A stretch of DNA of 12,058 bases from an uncultured Eggerthella sp. (GTDB lineage Bacteria > Actinomycetota > Coriobacteriia > Coriobacteriales > Eggerthellaceae). Below the pieces are notes generated by a model that saw only the letters and a list, made by a program, of their open reading frames with translations, had not been told where the DNA came from and did no database searches. The position numbers and the translations under genes were made by a program. The stretch covers positions 1 through 12,058 of the forward strand of contig CABQIW010000045.1 in NCBI GenBank assembly GCA_902464295.1, in the 5' to 3' direction. Positions 1-7,446 of this stretch are shown here, piece after piece. Numbering within the stretch: the first letter of the stretch is position 1; each line of letters starts with the position of its first letter.

Positions 1-13
1 ATTATTAAATATA

Positions 14-39
14 GTGGACATATTTATCAAAATGACCAC
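14..39. repeat. Imperfect inverted repeat upstream of the MFS pair
   Basis: GTGGACAT at 14-21 is opposed by ATGACCAC at 32-39. Seven of eight positions pair across a 10-nt spacer. It lies in the AT-rich non-coding stretch before the transporter genes and could be half of an operator array, but the match is imperfect and no regulator gene is visible in the window. Confidence 0.25.
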
Positions 40-55
40 CTAAAAAATAAAATTC

Positions 56-76
56 TTATTAAATTTCGTTTAATAA
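56..76. promoter_or_regulatory. Perfect 8-bp inverted repeat, candidate operator
   Basis: TTATTAAA at 56-63 and TTTAATAA at 69-76 are exact reverse complements around a 5-nt spacer (TTTCG). The repeat sits about 110 nt upstream of the first transporter ATG, in the most AT-rich part of the window. The symmetry is seen directly. Binding by a dimeric regulator is inference, and AT-rich DNA produces such dyads by chance fairly often. Confidence 0.35.
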
Positions 77-95
77 TCATTAAGATTGTGTGTAG

Positions 96-107
96 TGAAC
101 ATGTTCA
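96..107. promoter_or_regulatory. Perfect 12-bp palindrome, candidate operator of the MFS pair
   Basis: TGAACATGTTCA is fully self-complementary and lies 78 nt upstream of the first transporter ATG. A weak -35-like TTGTGT (86-91) and a weak -10-like TTTAAA (110-115), 18 nt apart, would place the palindrome between promoter elements, a classic repressor position. The palindrome is certain; the promoter assignment is weak (3/6 and 4/6 consensus matches). Confidence 0.4.
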
Positions 108-153
108 AGTTTAAAGCTCACCGCATCCTCACGGGTGCACGAAAGGAAACACG

Positions 154-189
154 ATGAAAAGAAAAGAATTTGGAGGTGAACGATCATGA
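154..189 (+). CDS. Possible 11-codon leader ORF coupled to the first MFS gene
   Basis: ATG at 154 opens a short frame reading MKRKEFGGERS and stopping at TGA 187-189. This stop overlaps the transporter ATG at 186 as an ATGA junction. It has its own Shine-Dalgarno-like AAAGGA at 142-147, six nt from the ATG, and the transporter's strong SD (172-179) lies inside the leader. The arrangement is typical of translational coupling, where ribosomes ending the leader reinitiate on the main gene. It could still be coincidence, because the main gene has a near-perfect SD of its own and eleven codons carry little coding signal. Confidence 0.35.
   Translation: MKRKEFGGERS
172..179 (+). promoter_or_regulatory. 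Ribosome binding site of the first MFS gene
   Basis: GGAGGTGA is a near-complete match to the anti-Shine-Dalgarno sequence and sits 6 nt before ATG 186. It fixes that start codon and suggests high translation potential. Confidence 0.85.
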
Positions 190-1631
190 GCAGCGAAGCA
201 CAGATTCAAGCCCGCGCCGACCGTCTCGACGATGCTGAGTACGATTCGCTTAAGAAATCGCTTCACGGTATCGCAGCGCGACTCGACCGTCTTCCCATCG
301 GAAGTTGGCACTGGAAGCTCCTTTGGCTCTTCGGTGGCGCGATGTTCCTCGACAACCTCGATATGTATATCGGCGGTGGTCTTATCGCTTCACTTTTGGC
401 GGACGGTTGGTCAACCATTGAATTGAATGGCTGGTTCCAAACCATCACCATGACCGGCTACCTTATCGGTGCGCTCATATCAGGCCTGGTAGGAGACCAC
501 CTTGGTAGACGAAAAGCGCTCTTGTTATTTGTTGCCATATTCATAGGTGCAACATTCCTTGCGGCTTTCTCGCCCAACATGATCGTCTTGATCGCGTGTC
601 GTGGTCTTATGGGTATAGGTCTCGGTGCCTTCATCCCCTGTGGATACGGCCCCTTTGGTGAATACATCCCTCCCGAGAAGCGTAGTAAGTACTCAGGCTA
701 TATCGGTCTTATTGCGAACTTCTCTCCCCCGCTGGGTGCCGCGCTCACGATGCTTGTCATCCCCGCATTTGGATGGCGCCCCATTTTCTTCGGTATTACC
801 TTCCTGGGCGTTATTGTTTGGGTCCTTCTGTTCAAGTTCATGCCCGAATCCCCCCGTTGGCTTGCCTCTAAAGGTCGTTTTGCTGAAGCGGACGCAATCG
901 TGTCTGCCGCAGAGAAGAGCTTTACGGATAAGGGCGTCGAACTTCCTGAGATCTCTCAAGAGCAGATTAAAGCGATCGAAGACGAACTTGGCAAAGAGCC
1001 AGTACAGCTGCCTTATAGAGCCCTGTTCACAAAGAGGATGATCAAGCGAACCATCACCGCATCAGCTGCTCTCATGGCCATGAATCTGATCGTCTATACC
1101 ATTACCACATGGACACCGACCGTTCTGGTTATGCAAGGCTTCGATACGCAGTACTCCATCTTCATGACTTTCATTGCCCTGTTGGGTGCACCGTTCGGCA
1201 TCTTCTTATTGTCGCTCTTCGGCAACAAGCACCCCCGTAAGATCGGCATGATCGTGCTTCTGCTCATCTTGGCGGTTGCAGGATATATCTGGTCCCTCCA
1301 GACTCAGCCGATCGTCATCATGATCGTCGGATTCATTCTCTGTACACTCGTGTACTACTATGCTTTGCTCGCTTGCTCGGTGTATCTGGGCGAAGCATTC
1401 CCAACTGAAATCCGCCTTCGTGGATCAGGCTTTTCGAATGCCATGGGTCGTATTGCGGCTATCGTTACTCCCTCCATCGTCGCATCGCTCCTCCAATCCA
1501 CTGGCGTGGTATCGGTATATGTGTTCGTTGGAATATGTATGGTAGTGTTCGCTGTTATCATTGGAATCTGCGGCATCGAAACACGCAACAAAACGCTCGA
1601 AGAGATCAACGACGAAGTTGTCTCTAAATAG
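186..1631 (+). CDS. MFS transporter (aromatic/organic acid or metabolite:H+ symporter type), first of a tandem pair
   Basis: A 481-residue inner-membrane carrier with about 12 hydrophobic segments in a 6+6 layout and a hydrophilic central loop (about 220-285). TM1 carries FLDNLDMY with Asp56 and Asp59, resembling the D-G-x-D motif of aromatic acid:H+ symporters. The loop 2-3 signature GDHLGRRK is at 103-110, PESPRWL at 220-226 after TM6, and YLGEAFPTEIRLRGSG at 400-415 in the C-terminal half. The tail ETRNKTLEEI (465-474) resembles sugar-porter and NiaP/SV2-like carriers. These motifs identify the superfamily firmly. The substrate is not readable; an organic anion, aromatic acid or nicotinate-like compound is my inference. 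The next gene is a close paralogue 92 nt downstream on the same strand, so the two are probably cotranscribed. The start is set by the strong SD at 172-179. The last codons are followed by TAG at 1629-1631. Confidence 0.9.
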   Translation: MSSEAQIQARADRLDDAEYDSLKKSLHGIAARLDRLPIGSWHWKLLWLFGGAMFLDNLDMYIGGGLIASLLADGWSTIELNGWFQTITMTGYLIGALISGLVGDHLGRRKALLLFVAIFIGATFLAAFSPNMIVLIACRGLMGIGLGAFIPCGYGPFGEYIPPEKRSKYSGYIGLIANFSPPLGAALTMLVIPAFGWRPIFFGITFLGVIVWVLLFKFMPESPRWLASKGRFAEADAIVSAAEKSFTDKGVELPEISQEQIKAIEDELGKEPVQLPYRALFTKRMIKRTITASAALMAMNLIVYTITTWTPTVLVMQGFDTQYSIFMTFIALLGAPFGIFLLSLFGNKHPRKIGMIVLLLILAVAGYIWSLQTQPIVIMIVGFILCTLVYYYALLACSVYLGEAFPTEIRLRGSGFSNAMGRIAAIVTPSIVASLLQSTGVVSVYVFVGICMVVFAVIIGICGIETRNKTLEEINDEVVSK

Positions 1632-1676
1632 ATTGATAGCTGATAACCTCATCTATCACTAAGCAAATGTGAAGCA

Positions 1677-1707
1677 AGAGCAAGGGGGCATGAAGCTCCC
1701 TTGCTCT
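1677..1707 (+). promoter_or_regulatory. Intercistronic stem-loop between the two MFS genes
   Basis: AGAGCAAGGGGGC at 1677-1689 pairs with GCTCCCTTGCTCT at 1695-1707: 13 pairs including one G-U, with a 5-nt loop. No T-tract follows, so it is not a standard rho-independent terminator. The stem ends 3 nt before the Shine-Dalgarno of the second transporter, so it may stabilise mRNA ends, mark a processing site, or modulate downstream initiation. Partial termination is also possible. Confidence 0.65.
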
Positions 1708-1710
1708 ACG

Positions 1711-1718
1711 AAGGGTGA
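1711..1718 (+). promoter_or_regulatory. Ribosome binding site that decides the start of the second MFS gene
   Basis: AAGGGTGA lies 5 nt before ATG 1724. An in-frame GTG at 1715 falls inside this SD and has no purine-rich element of its own at a useful distance, so ATG 1724 is preferred. Confidence 0.7.
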
Positions 1719-1723
1719 GAGCA

Positions 1724-3166
1724 ATGGATACCCCTTCCTATCATGGCGAACGTCTTTCTTCGACGGAAAAGCAGGCGATAAGAATCTCTTATCCTGGCAT
1801 TGCCGCGCGTCTTGATAGGCTTCCTTCAGGAACATGGCATAGAAAGGTCATGTTCCTCTTCGGAGGCATCGTGTTCTGCGATTGCCTCGATATGTACGTG
1901 GGCGGCGGGATCTTAGCGCAGCTGCTTCAAAACGGTTGGTCGACCGTAGACTTGAATGCCGTTTTCGCCTCGATCACCATGATCGGCTATCTGCTCGGTG
2001 CACTCTTCGCCGGTTATCTTGGCGATCGATTTGGGCGGCGCAAAAGCCTTCTATTCTCTACTATGCTCTTCAGTGTCATGACGTTTCTTGCGGCATTCGC
2101 GCCAACCATGGAAACGCTCATTGTGATGCGAGGCTTCATGGGGGTTGGTCTTGGCGGCGCGCTCCCGGGCTCATACGGCGCTCTCAGTGAATATACTCCC
2201 CCTCTGGTGCGTGGACGCTACGCTAGCTGGCTTGGACTCATTGGGAATTTCTCGCCACCGCTTGGCGCACTACTCACTGTGCTCGTTATTCCTATCTTCG
2301 GTTGGCAGGCGATCTTCATAGGGATTTCACTCATCAGCCTGCTCGCTTGGTTCATCCTCTGGCGCTACTTGCCCGAATCCCCACGCTGGCTCGCCTCAAA
2401 AGGACGATGCGCTGAGGCAAACGAGATCGTGCTATCGGCAGAGCGCAGTTTCCTGCAGCAAGGTATCGAATTACCTGAGATCGATTATGCGGCACTGCTC
2501 AAAACTACCCAACAAGAGCCCGCTAGAAAAGCAAATTGGGTTTCCCTTTTCAGCAAACGTATGGTGAAGCAGACCATCGCCATCAGCGCAGCGCTCTTCG
2601 CGATGAATCTTATGGTCTACACTATCACGAACTGGACACCAACCATCTTTGTTCTGCGCGGCATGGACACCACCATGAGTATCGGCATTACGGTAGTCAT
2701 GCTGCTCGGCGCTCCCTTCGGAATCTTCTTGTTGAGCATCTTCGCCGACAAGCATGATCGCAAGAAAGGATTGATCGTCTGTCTCTTTCTTCTAGCTATA
2801 TTCGCTTATGTGTGGTCGCTTATTCCGATGGATAATATCTTTGCGCTCATGTCAGTAGGCTTCATCGTATGCGCTATCCTCTATTACTATTCGATTCTTG
2901 CCTGCTCAGTCTATCTTGGAGAAGGATTCCCGACCGAGATTCGTCTTCGCGGATCAGGTTTCGCCCATGCGATTGGACGACTTGCGGGAATCATCTCGCC
3001 TTACGCTATTGCATTTCTCCTGCAATCTTACGGAGCCCCCGCCGTTTTCCTTACTAACGGGGCCGTGCTCATCGTACTCGCGATCATAATCGGATTTTGC
3101 GGCGAAGAGACCCGAGGGAAGTCGCTTGAAGAGATCAACAAAGGCGTTTTAGAAGAAACCAACTGA
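1724..3166 (+). CDS. MFS transporter, second of the tandem paralogous pair
   Basis: A 480-residue 12-TM inner-membrane carrier, roughly 55-60% identical by eye to the preceding gene along its whole length. Shared features are the N-terminal block GIAARLDRLP (25-34), the TM1 pair Asp53/Asp56 in FCDCLDMY, GDRFGRRK (100-107), PESPRWL (217-223), YLGEGFPTEIRLRGSG (397-412) and the EETRGKSLEEI tail (461-471). The pair arose by tandem duplication and has diverged at TM-lining positions, for example DNLD versus DCLD in TM1 and CGYGPFGEY versus GSYGALSEY near TM5. It may therefore take a different but related substrate or have a different affinity. The start was chosen from the SD at 1711-1718; GTG 1715 would add three residues. 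It converges on the iron-sulfur gene, with 116 nt between stops and no convincing terminator in the gap. Confidence 0.9.
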   Translation: MDTPSYHGERLSSTEKQAIRISYPGIAARLDRLPSGTWHRKVMFLFGGIVFCDCLDMYVGGGILAQLLQNGWSTVDLNAVFASITMIGYLLGALFAGYLGDRFGRRKSLLFSTMLFSVMTFLAAFAPTMETLIVMRGFMGVGLGGALPGSYGALSEYTPPLVRGRYASWLGLIGNFSPPLGALLTVLVIPIFGWQAIFIGISLISLLAWFILWRYLPESPRWLASKGRCAEANEIVLSAERSFLQQGIELPEIDYAALLKTTQQEPARKANWVSLFSKRMVKQTIAISAALFAMNLMVYTITNWTPTIFVLRGMDTTMSIGITVVMLLGAPFGIFLLSIFADKHDRKKGLIVCLFLLAIFAYVWSLIPMDNIFALMSVGFIVCAILYYYSILACSVYLGEGFPTEIRLRGSGFAHAIGRLAGIISPYAIAFLLQSYGAPAVFLTNGAVLIVLAIIIGFCGEETRGKSLEEINKGVLEETN

Positions 3167-3282
3167 AGCGATCAGATTCTTTTCGCGAGATTCTAAATCG
3201 AAGATGCGTCAAACCTAGACTCGAAATTACTATGAAAGTCGAACCAACACTGCACACGAAGAAAGCTCGCTCGAACGAAAAA

Positions 3283-4074
3283 CTAGGATTCCTGCGGAAA
3301 CTCCTCAAAGCTTGTATCCAGTATTCCGCTAGATTCAGCACCAGCTTGCCATTCTTCAAGAGAGGGCACGCTTCCATCATTGAAGATCACGCCGTCCTCG
3401 AAAACCTCTTCGTGGTGATGCATCGCATCGCAGAATGGCTTGTTGAACGATTTCCCGCAGCGGCACAATGCATACCGATTCTGCGTCTCGTAAACGAACC
3501 CATCTTGCCCAACAAGCTCCACTCCGCCACGGACGAATAACGGTCCAGAACAATTAAGGCCAACATCCTCCAACACGACGATGCTCGGCTCGTATTCAGG
3601 CTCATGCACGACCCCAGTATCCGCATCCCCAACAACAAGGCGACCAGACGGACAATGCCAAGCTGCATTGACCTGCTCATTCTTCATCTCGCCATCGAAC
3701 TCGCCCGACATGTTCCAAACTGATCTGCCGTTATAGTGACAGAGCCGTGCAAACGAGCAGCGGCCATCGTCATACATCTTCAGGCCATTGCCCTCATAGA
3801 CCCGTGCTCGTTCAAAATACGGTTCGCGAGCAGCAGTCTCGGAGCCGTCGAACTTCGGTGATTCCGTCATATGGGAATAATCGCAAAACGGCATTGTCTT
3901 CGATCTGCCACACCTGCAAAGCAAGTAGGGACCCTTCCCGGTTGGAATCTGCCTGATACGGCGAAACTCCAAATGCGACCCATCGGCACTCTTACCAATA
4001 GCGTCTAGATAGAGCGGGATCCCGCCCTCGACCACATAGACACTATCGGTTATCACGATCCTTGGGTTGCTCAT
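3283..4074 (-). CDS. Iron-sulfur protein with CDGSH - divergent 4Fe-4S - CDGSH architecture
   Basis: A 263-residue soluble protein with three predicted cluster sites. CDGSH domain 1 has the full three-Cys-one-His ligand set C53, C55, C64 and H68 (spacing C-x-C-x8-C-x3-H). A central segment (about 90-150) resembles the divergent single-cluster 4Fe-4S family (Fer4_19, YjdI-like): YEGNGLKMYDDGRCSFARLC, then CPSG at 141-144, with cysteines at 106, 112 and 141. CDGSH domain 2 has C204, C206, C215 and H219. CDGSH proteins bind a labile 2Fe-2S cluster and act in electron or cluster transfer; the specific role here is unknown. The gene begins 13 nt after the gatB stop with a modest GGTGA element 7 nt before ATG 4074. 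A TTG at 4107 would extend the frame into gatB but lacks an SD. It is probably the last gene of the gat operon. Confidence 0.85.
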   Translation of the reverse strand: MSNPRIVITDSVYVVEGGIPLYLDAIGKSADGSHLEFRRIRQIPTGKGPYLLCRCGRSKTMPFCDYSHMTESPKFDGSETAAREPYFERARVYEGNGLKMYDDGRCSFARLCHYNGRSVWNMSGEFDGEMKNEQVNAAWHCPSGRLVVGDADTGVVHEPEYEPSIVVLEDVGLNCSGPLFVRGGVELVGQDGFVYETQNRYALCRCGKSFNKPFCDAMHHHEEVFEDGVIFNDGSVPSLEEWQAGAESSGILDTSFEEFPQES

Positions 4075-4087
4075 CGAATTATCACCA

Positions 4088-5629
4088 TCATGAAAGCTTC
4101 TGTGCAAGCAGCTGGTTGATGACCTTCGGGTTGCCCTGCCCTTTCATTTCCTTCATGCACTGGCCAACGAAGAAACCGAGAAGACCGGTCTTTCCACCCT
4201 TGTACTGCTCGACCTTGTCAGGGAACGCCGCAAGCACTCCATCGACCACCGCTTCGATGGCCCCGGTGTCGGAAACCTGCTCCATGCCGCGCTCAGAAAC
4301 AATCGCAGAGGGATCCTTGTCTTCCTCAAGGATGGCCGCGAACACCTCTTTACCCTGCTTAGAAGAGATCTTATCTTCAGCGATCATCTTCACCAGTTCG
4401 AGCGCGCGTGGCGGCGTGAGCGGCGTTTGATCAAGATCGGTGATATCGGGGTTGCTGTTCAGGTAGGCGCTCACATCGTTGATGATCAGATTTGCGAGCG
4501 GCTTAGCCACCTCTCCTGCCCCTTGTAGCTTCATGCACTCTTCGAAGAAACGTGCAGTCGTACGATGCTCGACCAAATGACGCGCGTCGTAAGCGGAAAG
4601 CCCGTAGTCTTCCTCGAAGCGCTTCGCTTTCTGATCGGGCAATTCGGGCAAACGCTGGCGTACCTTCTCCACGAATTCATCCGAGATGTCGAACGGCGCC
4701 ATATCGGGCTCGGGGAAGAGTCGATAATCATCGGCCGTTTCCTTTACGCGCATCACGATCGTGACCTTCTTCGAAGGATCCCAATGGCGCGTTTCCTGGT
4801 AGATGATGCCGCCCTCTTCGAGCACCTCAGCCTGACGGCAGATCTCATAGGCGAGTCCATCATGAAGATTCTTGAAGGAGTTCATGTTCTTGAGCTCGGT
4901 CTTGGTGCCCAGCTTCGTCTCGCCACGGCGACGCAGGCTCACGTTACCATCGCAGCGCAGCGATCCCTCTTCCATCGAGCAGTCGGAAATACCGATCGCG
5001 AGATAGATCTGGCGCAGCTTCTGCATGAACAGACGTGCCTCTTCGGGCGTGCGCAGATCGGGCTGCGTTACCAGCTCGATGAGCGGCGTGCCGCAGCGGT
5101 TGTAGTCGATGAGCGAATGGGTGGCACCCGCGATGCGCCCTTCGCCACCGCCGATGTGCACCATCTTGCCCGCATCCTCTTCCATGTGAATGCGTTCGAT
5201 GCCGATATGGGCAACATAGCTGCCCTCTTCTTGCGCTTCTTTCAGATCCACGCGCTCCTTAGCCGCAGCGCCGTCCACCTCTAGGTCGAGATGCCCGCGC
5301 ATGCAGAATGCGACAGGACCCTGCGTGATCTGGAAGTTCTTCGACATATCGGGATACATATAGTTCTTGCGGTAGAACATCGAACGCTTCTCGATGTCGC
5401 AATTCGTAGCCAAGCCCGCCAACACGATCGATTCGATCGCCGCCTTGTTGGGCACGGGCAGCGCACCAGGAAGTCCGAGGCAAACCGGACAGGTATGCGT
5501 ATTGGGGGCAGCTCCGAATTCGAGCTTGCAACCGCAGAACATCTTGGTCTCGAGCGTGGTCAGTTCAGCATGAACCTCAAGACCGATGACCGCTTCCCAA
5601 TCTTTGAGTACTTCTTCGAGCTTCTTCAT
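4088..5629 (-). CDS. gatB: Asp-tRNA(Asn)/Glu-tRNA(Gln) amidotransferase subunit B
   Basis: A 513-residue GatB, the subunit that binds the misacylated tRNA, activates its Glu or Asp side chain by ATP-dependent phosphorylation and receives ammonia from GatA. The N-terminal WEAVIGLEVHAEL (11-23) is diagnostic. FCGC and CPVC (Cys32, Cys34, Cys47, Cys50) form the zinc-type cysteine set found in many bacterial GatB proteins. HIGIERIHMEEDAGK (141-155), the signature LIDYNRCGTPLIEL (173-186) and DDYRLFPEPDM (300-310) complete the cradle domain. The C-terminal helical tail/YqeY-like domain carries GGKTGLLGFFVGQCMKEM (478-495). The length is slightly above the usual 475-500 residues. The start ATG lies 3 nt after the gatA stop, with a GGTGAG-like SD inside the gatA end, which favours coupled translation. 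Confidence 0.97.
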   Translation of the reverse strand: MKKLEEVLKDWEAVIGLEVHAELTTLETKMFCGCKLEFGAAPNTHTCPVCLGLPGALPVPNKAAIESIVLAGLATNCDIEKRSMFYRKNYMYPDMSKNFQITQGPVAFCMRGHLDLEVDGAAAKERVDLKEAQEEGSYVAHIGIERIHMEEDAGKMVHIGGGEGRIAGATHSLIDYNRCGTPLIELVTQPDLRTPEEARLFMQKLRQIYLAIGISDCSMEEGSLRCDGNVSLRRRGETKLGTKTELKNMNSFKNLHDGLAYEICRQAEVLEEGGIIYQETRHWDPSKKVTIVMRVKETADDYRLFPEPDMAPFDISDEFVEKVRQRLPELPDQKAKRFEEDYGLSAYDARHLVEHRTTARFFEECMKLQGAGEVAKPLANLIINDVSAYLNSNPDITDLDQTPLTPPRALELVKMIAEDKISSKQGKEVFAAILEEDKDPSAIVSERGMEQVSDTGAIEAVVDGVLAAFPDKVEQYKGGKTGLLGFFVGQCMKEMKGQGNPKVINQLLAQKLS

Positions 5630-5632
5630 GAG

Positions 5633-7120
5633 CTACTCACCAGCCTTTGCAAATGCAGGAGCGATCGGCGCTTTTCCATAGCAGCGCTCCAGCTCTGCTG
5701 CAACGCGCAACATATTCTCATCGCGGAATGCAGGCGCTATGAGCTGCGCCCCGATGGGCAATCCCGTTGCAGCCCCGAGACCAACCGGAACGCTCATGCC
5801 ACCATTGCCGGCGATGTTGATCGAGATCGTGAACATGTCGGAGAGATACATGCTCGTGGGGTCGTTGATCTCGCCGAACTTGAACGCCGTGCGTGGGCTG
5901 ACCGGCGCGAGAATGCAATCGACCTTGTGATAGGCATACGTATAATCCTGCGTGATGAGCGTACGCACTTGCTGCGCAGGATAGTAATACTTGTCGTAAA
6001 CGCCCGAAGAGAGCAGATAGCTACCAAGCATGATGCGCCTGCGCGCCTCCACGCCAAAGCCGCCAGCACGGGAAAGCTCGTACTGCTCGTTTAAGTCCTT
6101 GCAGCCTTCAACGCAGTAGCCATAACGCACCGAGTCGAAGCGCGCAAGATTCGAGAACGCCTCGCACGGGCCGAGCACATAATAAGCGCTCATGGCTGCT
6201 TGCGCATTGGGGAGTTCAACCTCCACCAGTTCGGCGCCAGCGGCCTCGAGCTTACGGGCAGCTTCTTCGATGCGCTCTTTCACTTCCGCATCCAAACCTT
6301 CAGCTTCCATGAAAGTAGGAACGATGCCGATGCGCATGCCCTTCACGCCTTCATCGAGATTAGCGGTGAAATCGGTTGCAATCGACTGGCTCGTACAATC
6401 CATATGGTCGCTACCACCGCGAACGAGCGCATTCATGGCAAGCGCCGCATCCTCAACGCTACGTGCGAACGGACCCACCTGATCGAGCGAGGAGCCAAAG
6501 GCGACCACGCCATAACGCGAGACCACGCCATAGGTCGGCTTCACGCCCACCACGCCGCAGAAGCTGGCGGGCTGACGGATCGAACCACCCGTATCAGAAC
6601 CGAGCGTGACCGTTGCCAGTCCTGCAGCCACTGCAGCTGCCGATCCACCCGATGATCCACCTGGCACACGCTCAAGATCCCAAGGATTGTGCGTGGGGCC
6701 GAAATAGGATGTTTCGGTCGAAGAGCCGAAGGCGAATTCGTCCATGTTGAGCTTTCCGAGCGGCAGCGCACCCGATGCAAGCACGCGATCAACGCAGGTT
6801 GCCGTGTAGGGAGAAACGTAATTCTCGAGCATGTGAGAGGAGCAGGTAGTATGCGTGCCCTCCATATTCATGTTGTCTTTGAAAGCTACTGGAACACCTG
6901 CAAGCGGACCAAGCTCATCGAAATTACCGGCGGCAAGCGCATTATCAACGAGCTCTGCGGCAGCAAGGGCTGCTTCAGGGGTGAATTCGAGATACGCATG
7001 CACCGACGCGTCAGCTTTCGCAATGTGATCGATGCTCGCCTGAGCGACCTCGCGTGCAGAGAAATCGCCCGCTTTAAGGCCCTGCTGGATCTCTGCTGTA
7101 TTCATGGAGGTGAAGTTCAT
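5633..7120 (-). CDS. gatA: Asp-tRNA(Asn)/Glu-tRNA(Gln) amidotransferase subunit A (glutaminase)
   Basis: A 495-residue amidase-signature enzyme that hydrolyses glutamine and channels ammonia to GatB. The Ser-cisSer-Lys triad is present: Lys81 in VAFKDNMN, Ser156 in the glycine/serine-rich VPGGSSGGSA loop, and nucleophile Ser180 in SDTGGSIRQP. NMDEFAFGSS (125-134) and VGVKPTYGVVSRYG (191-204) are typical of GatA rather than other amidases. The start is ATG 7120, placed one nt after the gatC TAG and 5 nt from a near-perfect SD (7126-7133). An upstream in-frame TTG at 7138 is inside gatC and less likely. It is second in the operon gatC-gatA-gatB-iron-sulfur gene. Confidence 0.97.
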   Translation of the reverse strand: MNFTSMNTAEIQQGLKAGDFSAREVAQASIDHIAKADASVHAYLEFTPEAALAAAELVDNALAAGNFDELGPLAGVPVAFKDNMNMEGTHTTCSSHMLENYVSPYTATCVDRVLASGALPLGKLNMDEFAFGSSTETSYFGPTHNPWDLERVPGGSSGGSAAAVAAGLATVTLGSDTGGSIRQPASFCGVVGVKPTYGVVSRYGVVAFGSSLDQVGPFARSVEDAALAMNALVRGGSDHMDCTSQSIATDFTANLDEGVKGMRIGIVPTFMEAEGLDAEVKERIEEAARKLEAAGAELVEVELPNAQAAMSAYYVLGPCEAFSNLARFDSVRYGYCVEGCKDLNEQYELSRAGGFGVEARRRIMLGSYLLSSGVYDKYYYPAQQVRTLITQDYTYAYHKVDCILAPVSPRTAFKFGEINDPTSMYLSDMFTISINIAGNGGMSVPVGLGAATGLPIGAQLIAPAFRDENMLRVAAELERCYGKAPIAPAFAKAGE

Positions 7121-7121
7121 A

Positions 7122-7427
7122 CTATTCACCTCCGCCAAGGATCGCAGGGATCAAGAAGCAATCGTCTTCTTGCTTCGGTGCGTTCTCAAGCGCCGTTTCT
7201 TGCGAAAAGCTCGTCTGCTCCACATCGCCGCGCATCACGTTCACCAGTCCACCGATCGGATGGAACGTGGGCTCGACCCCTTCAAGGTCGTATTCAGTGA
7301 TGGGCTTGAGGCTGTCGATGATGTTGTTCAGATCGACGGTCATCGCTGCAACCTCTTCATCGGTCATTCCGATGCGCGTATATGTCGCGATATCACGCAC
7401 ATCCTTTTCAGTTACATGTTCTGCCAT
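7122..7427 (-). CDS. gatC: Asp-tRNA(Asn)/Glu-tRNA(Gln) amidotransferase subunit C
   Basis: A 101-residue GatC, the small belt-like subunit that wraps the GatA-GatB interface and stabilises the complex. Family features are an N-terminal helix-rich region (VTEKDVRDIATYTRIGMTDEE), a central segment with the hallmark IIDSLKPITEYDLEGVEPTFHP (36-57), the LVNVMRGDV motif and a C-terminal strand ending FLIPAILGGGE. The length is normal. The start is ATG 7427, with GAGGA at 7433-7437, 5 nt upstream. It is first in the operon; its TAG is one nt from the gatA ATG, and its last codons form the gatA SD. Confidence 0.95.
   Translation of the reverse strand: MAEHVTEKDVRDIATYTRIGMTDEEVAAMTVDLNNIIDSLKPITEYDLEGVEPTFHPIGGLVNVMRGDVEQTSFSQETALENAPKQEDDCFLIPAILGGGE
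7126..7133 (-). promoter_or_regulatory. Ribosome binding site of gatA inside the gatC 3' end
   Basis: On the minus strand GGAGGTGA ends 5 nt before ATG 7120. It overlaps the GGE codons and stop of gatC, so translation of the two genes is probably coupled. It also decides ATG 7120 over the TTG at 7138. Confidence 0.8.
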
Positions 7428-7446
7428 AGCAATCCTCGTACTCGCT

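Noticed and set aside
186..3166. Calling the MFS pair sugar transporters
   Set aside because: PESPRWL and the ETRxKxLEEI tail occur in sugar porters, but the TM1 D-x-x-D pair and the FPTEIRLRGSG segment also fit organic or aromatic acid and nicotinate-type carriers, so no sugar can be assigned.
3167..3282. Possible terminator between the convergent MFS and iron-sulfur genes
   Set aside because: Only a 7-bp direct repeat (AGATTCT at 3174-3180 and 3188-3194) and weak 4-5 bp pairings are visible, with no stem plus T-tract in either direction.
4075..4107. TTG start at 4107 for the iron-sulfur gene
   Set aside because: It would overlap the end of gatB and lacks an SD, whereas ATG 4074 has GGTGA at a workable distance and begins the sensible protein.
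4565..6094. Long + strand frames (239 and 267 codons) opposite gatB and gatA
   Set aside because: They are antisense to two unmistakable genes, their sequences are low in hydrophobic-core pattern and resemble no family, and they follow from the codon bias of the true strand.
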